The notes: generated from the sequence alone by a model not told the origin. A stretch of 37,833 nucleotides of DNA from Aeromonas veronii bv. veronii (GCF_000820225.1 NZ_CDDK01000041.1:137604-175436); one strand, 5' to 3'. Positions 7,665 to 16,208 are shown, counted from the stretch's first letter. Program-made: numbers and translations.

Positions 7665-8384
7665 ATGAGTGAAGGTGTCGTCGTGATTGGCGCTTCTGGC
7701 GGTATCGGGGCGGCGCTGGTCGCACACTGGTTGGCGACTGGTGTCGGGCCCGTGATTGCCATCAGCCGTCAGCCCGCACCAGCAGGAGCCTCTTCGCCAG
7801 CCCTGCACTGGCTATGTTGTGACTACAGCGATGAGCAGATGACAGAAGTGGTGGCCCGCATCGCGGAGTTGGCACCGCGACCGCATCGGGTGGTGATCTG
7901 CAACGGCATCCTGCATCAGGGGGAAATCCAGCCAGAGAAGCGACTCGAAGCAATCAATCTCGATGCAATGACCCGCCTCTACCAGACCAACGCCCTGCTG
8001 CCGCTGCGCTGGATCAGCCAGTTGTTACCTCTGTTTGGCCGCGAGCCTTGCACTCTGGCCGTTCTCAGTGCCCGGGTCGGCAGCATTGGCGACAACCGAG
8101 CAGGCGGCTGGTATGGCTATCGCGCATCCAAGGCCGCCCTCAACATGCTGCTCAAGTGTGCCGCCATCGAGCTGGCCCGGCGGGCCCCCGGCGTCAAATT
8201 GCTGGCCTTCCATCCCGGCACCGTGGATACCCAACTCTCCCGCCCGTTTCACGCCAATGTACCGGCGGGAAATGTGCAGAGTCCCGAGCTGGTAGCCGAC
8301 CATCTGATTAACCTGATGAACCGGCTGCAACCGGATGGCGAGTTGAGCTTTCTCGACTGGCAGGGCAAACCTATCGAGTGGTAG
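7665..8384 (+). CDS. Short-chain dehydrogenase/reductase, CsgA-like group
   Basis: This 239-residue Rossmann-fold oxidoreductase has the NAD(P)-binding GASGGIG at residues 9-15, the CNGIL/NAG-equivalent near residue 85, catalytic Ser in VLSARVGS, and Tyr/Lys in YGYRASKAALN. HPGTVDTQL after the active site is typical of SDRs of the C-factor (CsgA-like) type. Substrate unknown. AAGGAG lies 7 bases before the ATG. Its last 14 bases overlap the 3' end of tmcA on the other strand, so the two are convergent with no terminator between them. Confidence 0.88.
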   Translation: MSEGVVVIGASGGIGAALVAHWLATGVGPVIAISRQPAPAGASSPALHWLCCDYSDEQMTEVVARIAELAPRPHRVVICNGILHQGEIQPEKRLEAINLDAMTRLYQTNALLPLRWISQLLPLFGREPCTLAVLSARVGSIGDNRAGGWYGYRASKAALNMLLKCAAIELARRAPGVKLLAFHPGTVDTQLSRPFHANVPAGNVQSPELVADHLINLMNRLQPDGELSFLDWQGKPIEW

Positions 8385-10437
8385 GGGAACCCAAGAGACG
8401 TGCCAGCAGTGCCCGCAACCTCTTGATCACGGCGGGCTTGCCCGCCAGTTGCAACCTCGCGGCCAGCATTCCCCAATCTGCATATTGCCAGATGGCTGCG
8501 ATCAGCAGATAACGCTCGTCAGGAGTCAGCGAAGCCAGCACAGCCAGATTGCGCGCCAGCCACAACTGCAGGCTCGACTGGCTCAGTTCGAACGGCTTGT
8601 GATGCAGGGCAAAGCACTCAACCTCATCACGCTCGAACTCGCCAAGCTCAGCCGCGGTGACGGTGCTGCCTTGCAAACATTGCCATACCAGCTCGGGATC
8701 CAATCCTTTCAACTCGCCCGCCAGCAAGGTCGGCAGCTGGCGTACAAAACGCTGCTGCCACTGATTCAACTCGGGCTCATGTTCGGGTTTCAGCGCCTTG
8801 AGCAGCAGGGCTGCGTGGCAGCCGCTGGCGGCATCCCGTTGCAAACCGATGCGCAGCACCGCCAGTCCGGCCTTGCGCCAGAAAGGGAGCAGGTCGGCGC
8901 TGGCCGAAAAGGCCGAGCCGAGGTAGTCGATGCCAATCTGACGATAGTGCTCCTCAAGCTTGCCAAGCAGCAGCGAACCCAACCCGTGGCGATGCTGCTC
9001 GGGATGGATGGCGATACGCATCACCCGGGCGTAGCTGCGCCCCCCCGCCGTTTTAAAACCGGCGTGGGCCAGCAGCGACTGGGGCAGCAGATGGCCGCGC
9101 GGACGGCGGCGACCGGCCCAGATCTCCTCGGCCAGTTCGGGCTCTATCTCCCCTTCACGCGCCACCAGCGCCACACCCAGCAGGCTCGCATCCTGCTCCA
9201 GCAGATGGATGTCGAGATCCGGGCTCTCCAGCAGCGATCTGAGATCGCTCGGCGTAGTCTGGTAGTGAGCCAGCACCAGCAGGCCGAACAGCTGATTGAG
9301 CAGCGCCTCGTCGCTCGCCAGCGCCTCTTGACTGACCAGACGCCAGCTCGGGTTGGTCGGCGACATAGGCGCCGCCACTTCGGCATTGAGGCCGAGCAGG
9401 CGGAAAATCAGCGGCTCCAGCGGATCGCGCTCACTCCAGCGAATGGGTTCAGAGAGGCGGATCTCCTGCCACTCCGGGGTCTGGCTATCGAGCACCCGTT
9501 TGAAACGCAGGTGAAAACCGCGACCCGTCCCCTCGTAACCATGCTCGGTGGTGGCAAACACGATGCGGCTGTGGCGGGCCAGCATGGCCTCGAGCAACGG
9601 GGTCGGAATGGCGGCCGCTTCATCCACCAGCAGCAGATCGGGATTCATCGCCTCGTGCACCAGCCGATCCGGCGAACAGTAGCTCAGCCCAGCCAGCTGT
9701 TCAGGCGTGGTATCTAGCCCGCGAGCGGCGTGGGCAAACAGGGTCGCTACCGTCGCCTGCGAGGGGGCCGTCACCATTATGTTCAGCGAGGGTTGCTGAC
9801 GCAGCAGCTCGGCGGCGGCCAGCCCCAGCAAGGCACTCTTGCCGCGACCACGGTCGGCGCTCAGCACCAGCGGCCGACGGCGATGACCGTGCAATACCTT
9901 GTGGATGGCAGGCAGTGCCCGTGCCTGATCGCAGCTCAGCCTGCGTTCGGGCCCAATCGGTTGCCACGGATGCGAGCAAACCGGCGGCACCAGAGAGAGG
10001 GCAGGATCCCCCTCCAGCAACCGCACCAGCCGGGCGATAAAGCCGTGGTCCGCCCGGCTCGCCTCCTCCGGCTGGGCCACCAGCCGGATCCGGTCGGGAT
10101 CCGGCCATGCGGGCCACTGCTCTCTGGGTGGGGTCAGCAGCAACAGCAGACCACCGGCGCGCAGAGTGCCCGCCAGCGCCCCGAAGGCATCGGGATGAAA
10201 GCCGCTGAAGGCGTTGAACACCAGCGTGTCGCACTCCTGACCGAGCCGCTGCAGCGCCTTGGCGGCGGGTTGCGGAGCATAATGCTCGGGCCCGGCGCCC
10301 AGCCAAAAGACAGTCTCGCCGAGCAGGGATTGGGCGCGGGCAATGCACTCGGCCTCCTCCCCCTCCAGCCAGATCAGGCGCCGCTCACCGGCGCGGGCCA
10401 GCGCCTCGCGCAGCAGGGTGACCTCTTGCAGTGTCAT
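8371..10437 (-). CDS. tmcA: tRNA(Met) cytidine acetyltransferase
   Basis: TmcA makes N4-acetylcytidine at the wobble base C34 of elongator tRNA-Met, using acetyl-CoA and ATP/GTP, which protects decoding of AUG from AUA misreading. The 688-residue protein has the family order: an N-terminal DUF1726-like part, an RNA-helicase-like ATPase (ADRGRGKSALLG Walker A near 195-206, LLVDEAAAIPTPLL as Walker B), a GNAT acetyltransferase part (RIAIHPEQHRHGLGSLLL, acetyl-CoA loop) and a C-terminal tRNA-binding part. Length is close to E. coli TmcA (671). Its ATG overlaps the stop of the HlyU-family gene by 4 bases (ATGA), so the pair is translationally coupled. Confidence 0.95.
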   Translation of the reverse strand: MTLQEVTLLREALARAGERRLIWLEGEEAECIARAQSLLGETVFWLGAGPEHYAPQPAAKALQRLGQECDTLVFNAFSGFHPDAFGALAGTLRAGGLLLLLTPPREQWPAWPDPDRIRLVAQPEEASRADHGFIARLVRLLEGDPALSLVPPVCSHPWQPIGPERRLSCDQARALPAIHKVLHGHRRRPLVLSADRGRGKSALLGLAAAELLRQQPSLNIMVTAPSQATVATLFAHAARGLDTTPEQLAGLSYCSPDRLVHEAMNPDLLLVDEAAAIPTPLLEAMLARHSRIVFATTEHGYEGTGRGFHLRFKRVLDSQTPEWQEIRLSEPIRWSERDPLEPLIFRLLGLNAEVAAPMSPTNPSWRLVSQEALASDEALLNQLFGLLVLAHYQTTPSDLRSLLESPDLDIHLLEQDASLLGVALVAREGEIEPELAEEIWAGRRRPRGHLLPQSLLAHAGFKTAGGRSYARVMRIAIHPEQHRHGLGSLLLGKLEEHYRQIGIDYLGSAFSASADLLPFWRKAGLAVLRIGLQRDAASGCHAALLLKALKPEHEPELNQWQQRFVRQLPTLLAGELKGLDPELVWQCLQGSTVTAAELGEFERDEVECFALHHKPFELSQSSLQLWLARNLAVLASLTPDERYLLIAAIWQYADWGMLAARLQLAGKPAVIKRLRALLARLLGSPTTR

Positions 10438-10745
10438 GAAGCTTGGCTGTCAGCCGGTTTGCGGGGCTCGAACATGCGATCTCCCATCTGATCGATAAAG
10501 GTGTGGGCCTTCTGCACCATGAAACGCTCGGCATCGGCCGGATTGGCAAACAGATCGGAGCGGATAAAGCGGTGAGTCTGCAGCACGCCGTCCAGCTCCT
10601 TGGTGATGCGCCCTGCCAGTCGGTACTGGCCACCTTCTGCCATGGGCTCCGGATAGATGAGATAGCCGGCATATTCGGTGGGGGTGACTTCCGGCGCCTT
10701 GGTCGGCTCGCCCCCGAACAGGGCGCTGAACAGTTTCTTGAGCAT
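10434..10745 (-). CDS. HlyU-family (PF10115-type) small protein
   Basis: This 103-residue protein begins MLKKLFSALFGG, followed by a compact domain containing YAGYLIYPEPMAEGGQYRLAG and FIRSDLFANPADAERF. It matches the small family called HlyU in Pfam. That name comes from a Vibrio haemolysin regulator, but this fold has no visible helix-turn-helix, so a DNA-binding role should not be assumed. The ATG at 10745 has AGAGGAG upstream; the longer frame to 10817 lacks one. It is the first gene of a two-gene operon with tmcA (ATGA overlap), which suggests translation-related coupling or simple co-expression. Function uncertain. Confidence 0.75.
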   Translation of the reverse strand: MLKKLFSALFGGEPTKAPEVTPTEYAGYLIYPEPMAEGGQYRLAGRITKELDGVLQTHRFIRSDLFANPADAERFMVQKAHTFIDQMGDRMFEPRKPADSQAS

Positions 10746-10824
10746 GGTGATCTCCTCTGGTTGCCAGCATTGTCCCCAAGGGGTTGCACAGTGGCAAGCA
10801 GGGGATCTTATTACCAATGGTTAT

Positions 10825-10853
10825 TTGCACTACGAACCATTCTCATTTAGATT
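10825..10853 (+). promoter_or_regulatory. bfd promoter overlapping a Fur-like site
   Basis: TTGCAC (10825-10830) and TAGATT (10848-10853) are 17 bases apart. Between them AACCATTCTCATTTAG reads on the other strand as AAATGAGAATGGTT, a moderate match to Fur boxes (AATGAGAAT-type). Binding there would cover the spacer and -10. The Fur call is weaker than the site at 6311. Confidence 0.45.
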
Positions 10854-10881
10854 TCATCTCATTCCACAAGAGGTGACCATC

Positions 10882-11088
10882 ATGTACGTCTGTTTGTGCC
10901 GCGGCATCACAGATACCCAGATCCGCAAAGCGGTGCAGTCAGGTAAAAGCGAATTCCGCCAGCTCAAGCAGTCGCTCGAGGTGGGCGCCCAATGTGGCAA
11001 ATGCGTGCGCATGACCATGGAGATCATCGCCGCCGAGCTCGACAAGATGGAGCAGGAGCAACCCGTGCTCTACTACGAAGTGGCCTGA
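10882..11088 (+). CDS. bfd: Bacterioferritin-associated ferredoxin
   Basis: Bfd is a 2Fe-2S protein that docks on bacterioferritin and passes electrons to its haem so that stored ferric iron is released. All four cluster Cys are present: C4 and C6 (MYVCLC) and C38, C41 (CGKC). At 68 residues it has the usual family length. AGAGGTG precedes the ATG at 10882; longer in-frame readings upstream are not supported. It is followed by bfr after 144 bases, with a weak GACCC/GGGTC hairpin and T-rich patch at about 11112-11138 between them, so partly separate control is possible. A Fur-like promoter suggests induction at low iron. Confidence 0.95.
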   Translation: MYVCLCRGITDTQIRKAVQSGKSEFRQLKQSLEVGAQCGKCVRMTMEIIAAELDKMEQEQPVLYYEVA

Positions 11089-11232
11089 TCCGGACACCTC
11101 TTTTCTGATGCGACCCGCCAACAGGGTCACCCCTTTTCTCAGGCGAGCTGGATCGCCAGACCTCTTGTTGTCACTTTTCTGGACTAAGCTCTAACGATCG
11201 AAGCCTCAGGCACGAACCAAGGAGCACTGTCG

Positions 11233-11709
11233 ATGAAAGGAGATCCCAAGATCATTGCCCATCTCAACAAGGTGCTGGCCAATGAGCTGATTGCCATCAA
11301 CCAATACTTCCTGCACGCCCGCATCTACGATGACTGGGGCCTTAAGGCGCTCGGGCACAAGGAGTATCACGAGTCTATCGATGAGATGAAACACGCCGAC
11401 GAGCTGGTCAAACGGGTGCTGTTTCTCGAAGGGCTGCCCAATTTGCAGGATCTGGGCAAGCTGCGCATCGGCGAGACCGTCGAAGAGATGTTGCGCTGCG
11501 ACCTGTCGCTGGAGATGGATGCCATCCCCGACCTCAAGGTAGCCATCGCCTATGCCGAGTCGGTGCAGGACTACATCAGCCGCGACCTGTTCCAGGAGAT
11601 CCTGGAGGATGAAGAGGAGCATGTGGACTGGCTGGAGACCCAGCTCGATCTTATCGATCGCATCGGGCTGGAGAACTACCAGCAGTCGCAACTGCATCAC
11701 GGCTCCTGA
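11233..11709 (+). CDS. bfr: Bacterioferritin
   Basis: Bacterioferritin forms a 24-subunit shell that oxidises Fe(II) and stores it as ferric mineral, with haem bound between subunit pairs. This 158-residue copy is complete: the diiron ferroxidase ligands E18, E51, H54, E94, E127 and H130 and the haem-ligand M52 are all at their standard numbers. AAGGAG lies 9 bases before the ATG. It sits downstream of bfd on the same strand, the common arrangement for storage and mobilisation. A strong terminator follows 20 bases after the stop. Confidence 0.96.
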   Translation: MKGDPKIIAHLNKVLANELIAINQYFLHARIYDDWGLKALGHKEYHESIDEMKHADELVKRVLFLEGLPNLQDLGKLRIGETVEEMLRCDLSLEMDAIPDLKVAIAYAESVQDYISRDLFQEILEDEEEHVDWLETQLDLIDRIGLENYQQSQLHHGS

Positions 11710-11729
11710 GCCAGCAGGCCAGCAAGCAA

Positions 11730-11758
11730 AGAGACCCGCCAGCGCGGGTCTCTTTATT
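11730..11758 (+). terminator. Intrinsic terminator of bfr
   Basis: AGAGACCCGC (11730-11739) pairs with GCGGGTCTCT (11744-11753) around CAGC, followed by TTATTT. Confidence 0.88.
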
Positions 11759-11842
11759 TGGGCCGCCATATTTGAGTCGCATGACCCGAAAACTTTTCGA
11801 CAGGATCACAGTTAATACGCACGACACAGCATCTGTCATGGC

Positions 11843-11871
11843 TTTCGATTAGGATACGACTCTCTTACAAT
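11843..11871 (+). promoter_or_regulatory. mgsA promoter
   Basis: TTTCGA (11843-11848) and TACAAT (11866-11871) are 17 bases apart. The predicted start near 11878 falls after the ATG at 11876, which supports the second ATG (11894) as the true start of mgsA. Confidence 0.5.
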
Positions 11872-11893
11872 AACAATGCTACGGACGATTTCC

Positions 11894-12352
11894 ATGGAAC
11901 AGATTGCACGCGAAATGGCGCCCCACAAACGGGTGGCACTGGTGGCTCACGACAACATGAAGACCCCTCTGCTGAACTGGGTGATGCGCCGCAAGGAGGA
12001 GCTCAAGCTCCACCATCTTTACGCCACCGGCACCACCGGCACCATGCTAGGCAAGCAGGCGCAGCTGCCCATCACCTGCCTCTTCTCCGGCCCGATGGGG
12101 GGTGACCAGCAGCTCGGCGCCCTGATCGCCGAAGGGAAGATCGACGTACTGATCTTCTTCTGGGATCCCCTCAATGCGGTGCCCCACGATCCGGATGTGA
12201 AGGCGCTGCTCCGCCTCGCGGCGGTCTGGAACATCCCGGTCGCCACCAACGAGGCGACCGCCGACTTCATCATGGACAGCCCCCATATGCGCCAGGCGTT
12301 CAGCGTGCAGATCCCGGATTACGCCGGTTATCTGAAGGCGCGCACCGAGTGA
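11894..12352 (+). CDS. mgsA: Methylglyoxal synthase
   Basis: MgsA converts dihydroxyacetone phosphate to methylglyoxal and phosphate, a bypass of lower glycolysis used when phosphate is short or sugar phosphates accumulate. Counted from the ATG at 11894, the protein is 152 residues as in E. coli, and the active-site residues fall at the same numbers: H19, D20, D71 in GPMGGDQQ, D91, H98 and D101 ([12 protein letters not shown]). An ATG at 11876 is in frame but lies at the predicted transcript start. It ends 89 bases before the end of the convergent YqhD-type aldehyde reductase gene, with a terminator between. Confidence 0.95.
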   Translation: MEQIAREMAPHKRVALVAHDNMKTPLLNWVMRRKEELKLHHLYATGTTGTMLGKQAQLPITCLFSGPMGGDQQLGALIAEGKIDVLIFFWDPLNAVPHDPDVKALLRLAAVWNIPVATNEATADFIMDSPHMRQAFSVQIPDYAGYLKARTE

Positions 12353-12371
12353 TCGGCTAACCCGTCATGCA

Positions 12372-12402
12372 AGAGGGCCGCAACAAGCGGCCCTCTTTAA
12401 TT
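12372..12402 (+). terminator. Intrinsic terminator of mgsA
   Basis: AGAGGGCCGC (12372-12381) pairs with GCGGCCCTCT (12387-12396) around AACAA, followed by TTAATT. The other strand has only two T residues after the stem. Confidence 0.85.
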
Positions 12403-12441
12403 GGGAAAATGAATCAGCCAGGGACACAAACCGGCGCCGGC

Positions 12442-13593
12442 TTATAGCGCGCGGGCGAGAATGCGCGCCACCCGATCCGGGTCGATATCCTGCTGCTCAC
12501 CGAGCGCGGTGCGCCCCACCCGCTTGAGGTTGGAGCAGACCGCCGGAATGCAGCTTTCGCTGAGGCCATAGTCGGCCAGCCGGGTACCCAGTCCCATCTT
12601 CTGGAAGAACTGCTCGGTGCGGATGATCGCCTCTTCGATGCGCAGGGCCTTGTCCTCGCGGGTCGAATGCCACACCCGCTCGGCAAACTGGGCCAGCTTG
12701 TCCTGCTTCTGGCTCGCCCGCTCACGCAGCAGTGAGGGGAGCACCACCGCCAAACTCTGGCCGTGATCCAGCCCGTAGAGCGCCGTCAGCTGATGGCCGA
12801 TGGCGTGAGAGGCCCAATCCTGCGGCACTCCGCAACCGATAAGGCCGTTGAGTGCCAGACTGGCCGCCCACATCAGATTAGCCCGCACCTGATAGTTGGT
12901 AGGCTCCGCCAGCGCCCTGGGGCCATTCTCCACCAGCACCTGCAGCAAACCTTCCGCCAGCCGATCCTGTACCTCGCCTCCCACAGGAAAGGTGAGGTAC
13001 TGCTCGGCAATATGAACGAAGGCATCCACCACTCCATTGCCGGTCTGGCGAGGCGGCAGGCTGTAGGTGGTCGCCGGATCGAGCACCGCAAATTGCGGCT
13101 GCACCAGCGGGCTTCTGAAGGAGATCTTCACATCCCCCCGGCTCACCACCGAGGTGGGATTGCTCTCGGAGCCGGTGGCTGGCAGAGTCAGCACACAGCC
13201 CATCGGCAGCGCCTTGTGCACGCTCGCCTGCTTGCCGCAGATATCCCAGGGATCATCCCCCTCGTAGCAGGCTGCGGCCGCGACAAACTTGGTGCCATCG
13301 ACTACCGAGCCGCCACCGACCGCCAGCAGGAAGTCGATGCGCTCGCGCTTCACCTGCGCCACCGCCTCCATCAACAGCTCGAATCTGGGGTTGGCGCCGA
13401 TGCCGGAAAACTCCTGCCACGTCACCCCTTCCAAGGCCCGGGTCAGCTGCTCATAGACGCCGTTTTGCTTGATGCTGCCTCCGCCATAGAGCACCAGCAG
13501 CCGGCCGCCGGGCGGGATCAGTTCGGGCAGGCTGGCGATCTGCCCCTCGCCGAAACAGATACGGGTCGGATTGGCATATTGGAAGTTGTACAC
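12442..13593 (-). CDS. yqhD: Iron-type NADPH-dependent alcohol/aldehyde dehydrogenase (YqhD-like)
   Basis: This 383-residue group III alcohol dehydrogenase closely follows E. coli YqhD (387 residues). Seen: MYNFQYANPTRICFGEGQI at the start, nucleotide-binding VLYGGGSIKQNGVY and VGGGSVVDGTKF, LPATGSESN, and the metal-binding region VVDAFVHIAEQY, with later His in ASHAIGHQLTALYGLDHG. YqhD reduces many short and reactive aldehydes, including methylglyoxal and lipid-peroxidation products, with NADPH. It starts with GTG at 13593, six bases after GAGGAG. The facing neighbour is mgsA, so producer and possible detoxifier of methylglyoxal are adjacent, though on separate transcripts. No YqhC-type regulator is nearby. 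Confidence 0.9.
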   Translation of the reverse strand: MYNFQYANPTRICFGEGQIASLPELIPPGGRLLVLYGGGSIKQNGVYEQLTRALEGVTWQEFSGIGANPRFELLMEAVAQVKRERIDFLLAVGGGSVVDGTKFVAAAACYEGDDPWDICGKQASVHKALPMGCVLTLPATGSESNPTSVVSRGDVKISFRSPLVQPQFAVLDPATTYSLPPRQTGNGVVDAFVHIAEQYLTFPVGGEVQDRLAEGLLQVLVENGPRALAEPTNYQVRANLMWAASLALNGLIGCGVPQDWASHAIGHQLTALYGLDHGQSLAVVLPSLLRERASQKQDKLAQFAERVWHSTREDKALRIEEAIIRTEQFFQKMGLGTRLADYGLSESCIPAVCSNLKRVGRTALGEQQDIDPDRVARILARAL

Positions 13594-13736
13594 GGCGGAC
13601 TCCTCGACTGGCTCAATGCGCGGACATTGTGCGCCTGTGGGGAGGTGAGGTCAAAAGAGGTGGCAGAAGCTTGCCCATCGGCGGTCGACACTGGCCCATT
13701 GGTGCCGACCGGGTAGATCTCAGAACTGCGGCAGGA

Positions 13737-14192
13737 TCAGGCAGTTTTGGCCTCATCTTTGGATGAGCTCTTCTTGCCGGTCAGGCGATCCATCGCCTCC
13801 TTGAGCATCACCTCTCGCTGTTCGTTGAGCGGCTTGCTCTGCTCCGCACGCTCTTCCGGCGTCAGCTTCTTGTTATCGGCGATGGTCTTGAGCTTCTCTT
13901 CGATCTCGTTGAACTTCTTGCGATCGAAACCAAGCGCCTTGTCCACCAGCTGCTGCACCACGCCCCCCTTGTCGGAGCTCATATCGAGCGCCGGCGGCAG
14001 CTTGCTGTTCTTGGCCAGATGTTCGTAGGTCAGCACCTGCTGGGCCTGACCAGTCATGCGCTGGGTGGAGAGACTGACCATCTCCTCCCAGCCACCACCC
14101 TGTCCGCCGCTACTGGCACTGTTGAGGGTGGCGAGGGCGCGGTTGTTGGAGGCGCTCTGGGCAAGCTGCTGGCTGTAAGGTTTGATATCCAT
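13737..14192 (-). CDS. Hypothetical protein, 151 residues, unrecognised
   Basis: I do not recognise this family. The protein is hydrophilic with no signal peptide or membrane segment. Residues 1-50 are Ser/Asn/Gly-rich (SGGQGGGWEEM), the middle contains LSTQRMTGQAQQVLTYEHLA, and residues about 90-150 are highly charged with helical or coiled-coil character (KFNEIEEKLKTIADNKKLTPEERAEQ) and a Lys/Ser-rich end. GGAG lies 6 bases before the ATG at 14192 and codon use looks like the neighbours, so it is probably expressed. It is divergent from the C69 dipeptidase gene. An imperfect hairpin (GGTCG-CAC / GTG-CGACC, about 13683-13710) lies beyond its stop. Confidence 0.7.
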   Translation of the reverse strand: MDIKPYSQQLAQSASNNRALATLNSASSGGQGGGWEEMVSLSTQRMTGQAQQVLTYEHLAKNSKLPPALDMSSDKGGVVQQLVDKALGFDRKKFNEIEEKLKTIADNKKLTPEERAEQSKPLNEQREVMLKEAMDRLTGKKSSSKDEAKTA

Positions 14193-14666
14193 GGGGGCTC
14201 CAATTCAGTGCGCATCTGCGGCAATGGGCACAGGCTGATCCGGTCACATGGGGCGTCAGGCCCCATCATTATCAATTAAACCAGCAAGTTACAGGCCAAC
14301 TTGTCAGATAGTGCGAGATCCAAAGATATGGCGGATCTCACCACGCCCCCCACGCAAGGCTGGCGTCAGAATCATGACTCATCTGCTGCCGGTTCACGCT
14401 GTTTTGGCACATTTTGCCGTCCACGCGCCACGATGCCAGAGAAAAGTCAGGAACAGCAACTCGATCACAAAATAAACAACCACTCAGGAATACAATTTTG
14501 GCGCACATCACAACCAGCCAGCCGTGTCATGGATGATCTGTTCGAAAAACCAATAACAGGCAGACCAATCTGTCGTGCTCACTCCGCTGCCAGTTCGGAG
14601 TTGCAGACTCCCCACACCTCATCCCCTCGTCTGACTCTCACTCACCGCAACCCTTCGGGTACACCT
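14193..14666. other. Divergent intergenic region without a gene
   Basis: This 474-base gap separates the divergent hypothetical gene and the C69 dipeptidase. It holds a perfect 7-bp hairpin ATGGGGC/GCCCCAT (14248-14266) and a possible promoter (TTGTCA near 14300). In-frame codons run back from 14667 to 14301, but this part shows no protein homology and comes before the signal peptide, so it is not called coding. Nothing else is recognised. Confidence 0.5.
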
Positions 14667-16148
14667 ATGAAAAAACACACCTTGAGTCTTCTCTCCGCCA
14701 CCCTGCTCACCCTGCTCACCCTGCTTGGCACCAGTGCCGACGCCTGTACCGGCCTTATTGTCGGCAAGGGAGCCAGCTTGGACGGCAGCGTAATGATCGC
14801 CAGAAACGAGGATTTTGGCGTCAACAACTGGAACAAGTACCTCGCCTTCCGGCCCGCGCAGCAGAACGAGGGCAAACTCTGGAAGCTGGGCAACGGGCTG
14901 GAAGTGCCTATGCCCAAAGCATTTTTTGCCTACTCCGCCATCCACGACTGGGATGCCACAACCAGCGATCCGGCAGGCAAATATTATGAAGAGCGCGGCA
15001 TCAACGAGTTCAACGTCGCCATCTCGGCCACCACCAGTGCCGAGGTCAACGACAAGGCCCGGAAAGCCGATCCGCTGATCGAGAAAGGAGTGATTGAAGC
15101 CATCATCCCGACCCTGATCCTGCCGCAGGCCAAGACGGCCAAAGAGGGGGTCGAGCTGCTTGGACGCTATGTGGAGCAATATGGCGCCGGTGAGGGCAAC
15201 AGCCTCTATCTGGCAGATGTGAACGAAGCCTGGCTGATGGAAATTGGCTCCGGCCACCACTGGATTGCGGTGCGGGTACCGGACGACAGCTACGCCATGG
15301 TGGCCAACGGTCTGCGCATCCACGGCGTCAATCTCGACAGCGCCGATGTGCTGCACTCGCCCAAGCTGCTGGAGTTCGTGCGCGAGCACAAACTGCTGGA
15401 TAACGCCGACCCGAAAGATTTCAACTTCGCCAAGGCGTTCGGAGTGATTGCCGATCCCTACAACGTGGATCGGGAGTGGCTCGGCCAGAACATGCTGACG
15501 GCCTCCCACAAACAAGCGACTAGGCAGGCGCAATATCCGCTGTTTATGAAGCCGGATGCCCCCATCGCCGTGCCGGACGTAGCCAGGGTGCTGAGCGCCA
15601 CCTATGACGGTACGCCGCTCGCGGGCAAGGCGGAGCGGCCGATCCGCGTCGATCGCCAGCTGGAATCCCACGTCATCCAGCTGCGCAAGGAGATGCCCAA
15701 AGAGCTGCAGGGATTGATCTGGCAGAGCTATGGCGTGCTGGCCGAATCTGTGATGGTGCCGCTCTACAACAGCCTGGAAAACTATCCCCTGCCCTATCGC
15801 ACCGGCAGCGACAGCTACTCCGACGATTCCGCCTACTGGCAGTTCCGCAGCCTGACCGCGCTGGCCAGCGCCGATCCGGACAAGTACCTGCCGCTGCTGC
15901 GCGGCGTCTGGAGCAAGGAGAGCAACAAGCTCTATAAGGAGGTCGCCATCCTCGACAAGAGCCTGAAGCAGGCCTACGCCAGCGACAAGGCTACCGCCAT
16001 CGGGCTGGCCGCCGACTACTCCTATGGCCAGTTGGAGCAGACCTATCAGATGGCCAAAGAACTGCGCTACAAGCTGATGACGGATCTCACCAAGCGCAGC
16101 GAGAAGAAGTATTCGCCGGAGGAGTTCAAGAAGATCATGAGCCTGTGA
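14667..16148 (+). CDS. Exported C69-family dipeptidase
   Basis: This 493-residue Ntn-hydrolase is of peptidase family C69 (PepD/dipeptidase A type). Residues 1-26 form a signal peptide (MKKHTLSLLSATLLTLLTLLG, ending SADA). The first residue after it is C27, in CTGLIVGKGASLDGSVMIARNED, which is the conserved N-terminal nucleophile and Asn/Asp region of the family. Cleavage at Ala-Cys by signal peptidase would thus also expose the catalytic Cys. Later conserved blocks include EFNVAISAT and DVNEAWLMEIGSGHHW. The start at 14667 is chosen for the signal peptide; the ribosome-binding site is weak. It probably hydrolyses dipeptides in the periplasm or outside. ADAC is a poor lipobox, so a lipoprotein is unlikely. 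Solitary gene with its own terminator. Confidence 0.9.
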   Translation: MKKHTLSLLSATLLTLLTLLGTSADACTGLIVGKGASLDGSVMIARNEDFGVNNWNKYLAFRPAQQNEGKLWKLGNGLEVPMPKAFFAYSAIHDWDATTSDPAGKYYEERGINEFNVAISATTSAEVNDKARKADPLIEKGVIEAIIPTLILPQAKTAKEGVELLGRYVEQYGAGEGNSLYLADVNEAWLMEIGSGHHWIAVRVPDDSYAMVANGLRIHGVNLDSADVLHSPKLLEFVREHKLLDNADPKDFNFAKAFGVIADPYNVDREWLGQNMLTASHKQATRQAQYPLFMKPDAPIAVPDVARVLSATYDGTPLAGKAERPIRVDRQLESHVIQLRKEMPKELQGLIWQSYGVLAESVMVPLYNSLENYPLPYRTGSDSYSDDSAYWQFRSLTALASADPDKYLPLLRGVWSKESNKLYKEVAILDKSLKQAYASDKATAIGLAADYSYGQLEQTYQMAKELRYKLMTDLTKRSEKKYSPEEFKKIMSL

Positions 16149-16163
16149 CCGGCTCGCCAACGC

Positions 16164-16193
16164 AAAGAGGCTCCCACGGGAGCCTCTTTGTTT
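16164..16193. terminator. Bidirectional terminator between the C69 gene and ydfG
   Basis: AAAGAGGCTCC (16164-16174) pairs with GGAGCCTCTTT (16179-16189) around a short loop, followed by GTTTC rightward. Leftward the stem is followed by TGCGTT after three T residues in the stem. It sits between two convergent gene ends. Confidence 0.85.
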
Positions 16194-16208
16194 CAACCAA
16201 TGCAGCGA

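Noticed and set aside
8449..9717. Open frame of 422 codons on the + strand within tmcA
   Set aside because: tmcA is unambiguous on the other strand; the reverse frame is Gln/Arg-rich with no domain.
10434..10745. ArsR-type HlyU DNA-binding regulator
   Set aside because: The sequence has no winged-helix pattern; it matches only the small family that carries the HlyU name.
14667..14760. C69 enzyme as a lipoprotein
   Set aside because: The residues before Cys27 (ADAC) are not a good lipobox, and Cys27 is explained as the Ntn-hydrolase nucleophile.
14619..16196. Long open frame (525 codons) on the - strand opposite the C69 dipeptidase
   Set aside because: The dipeptidase has clear family motifs and a signal peptide; the reverse frame is low in recognisable structure and has codon-complement composition.
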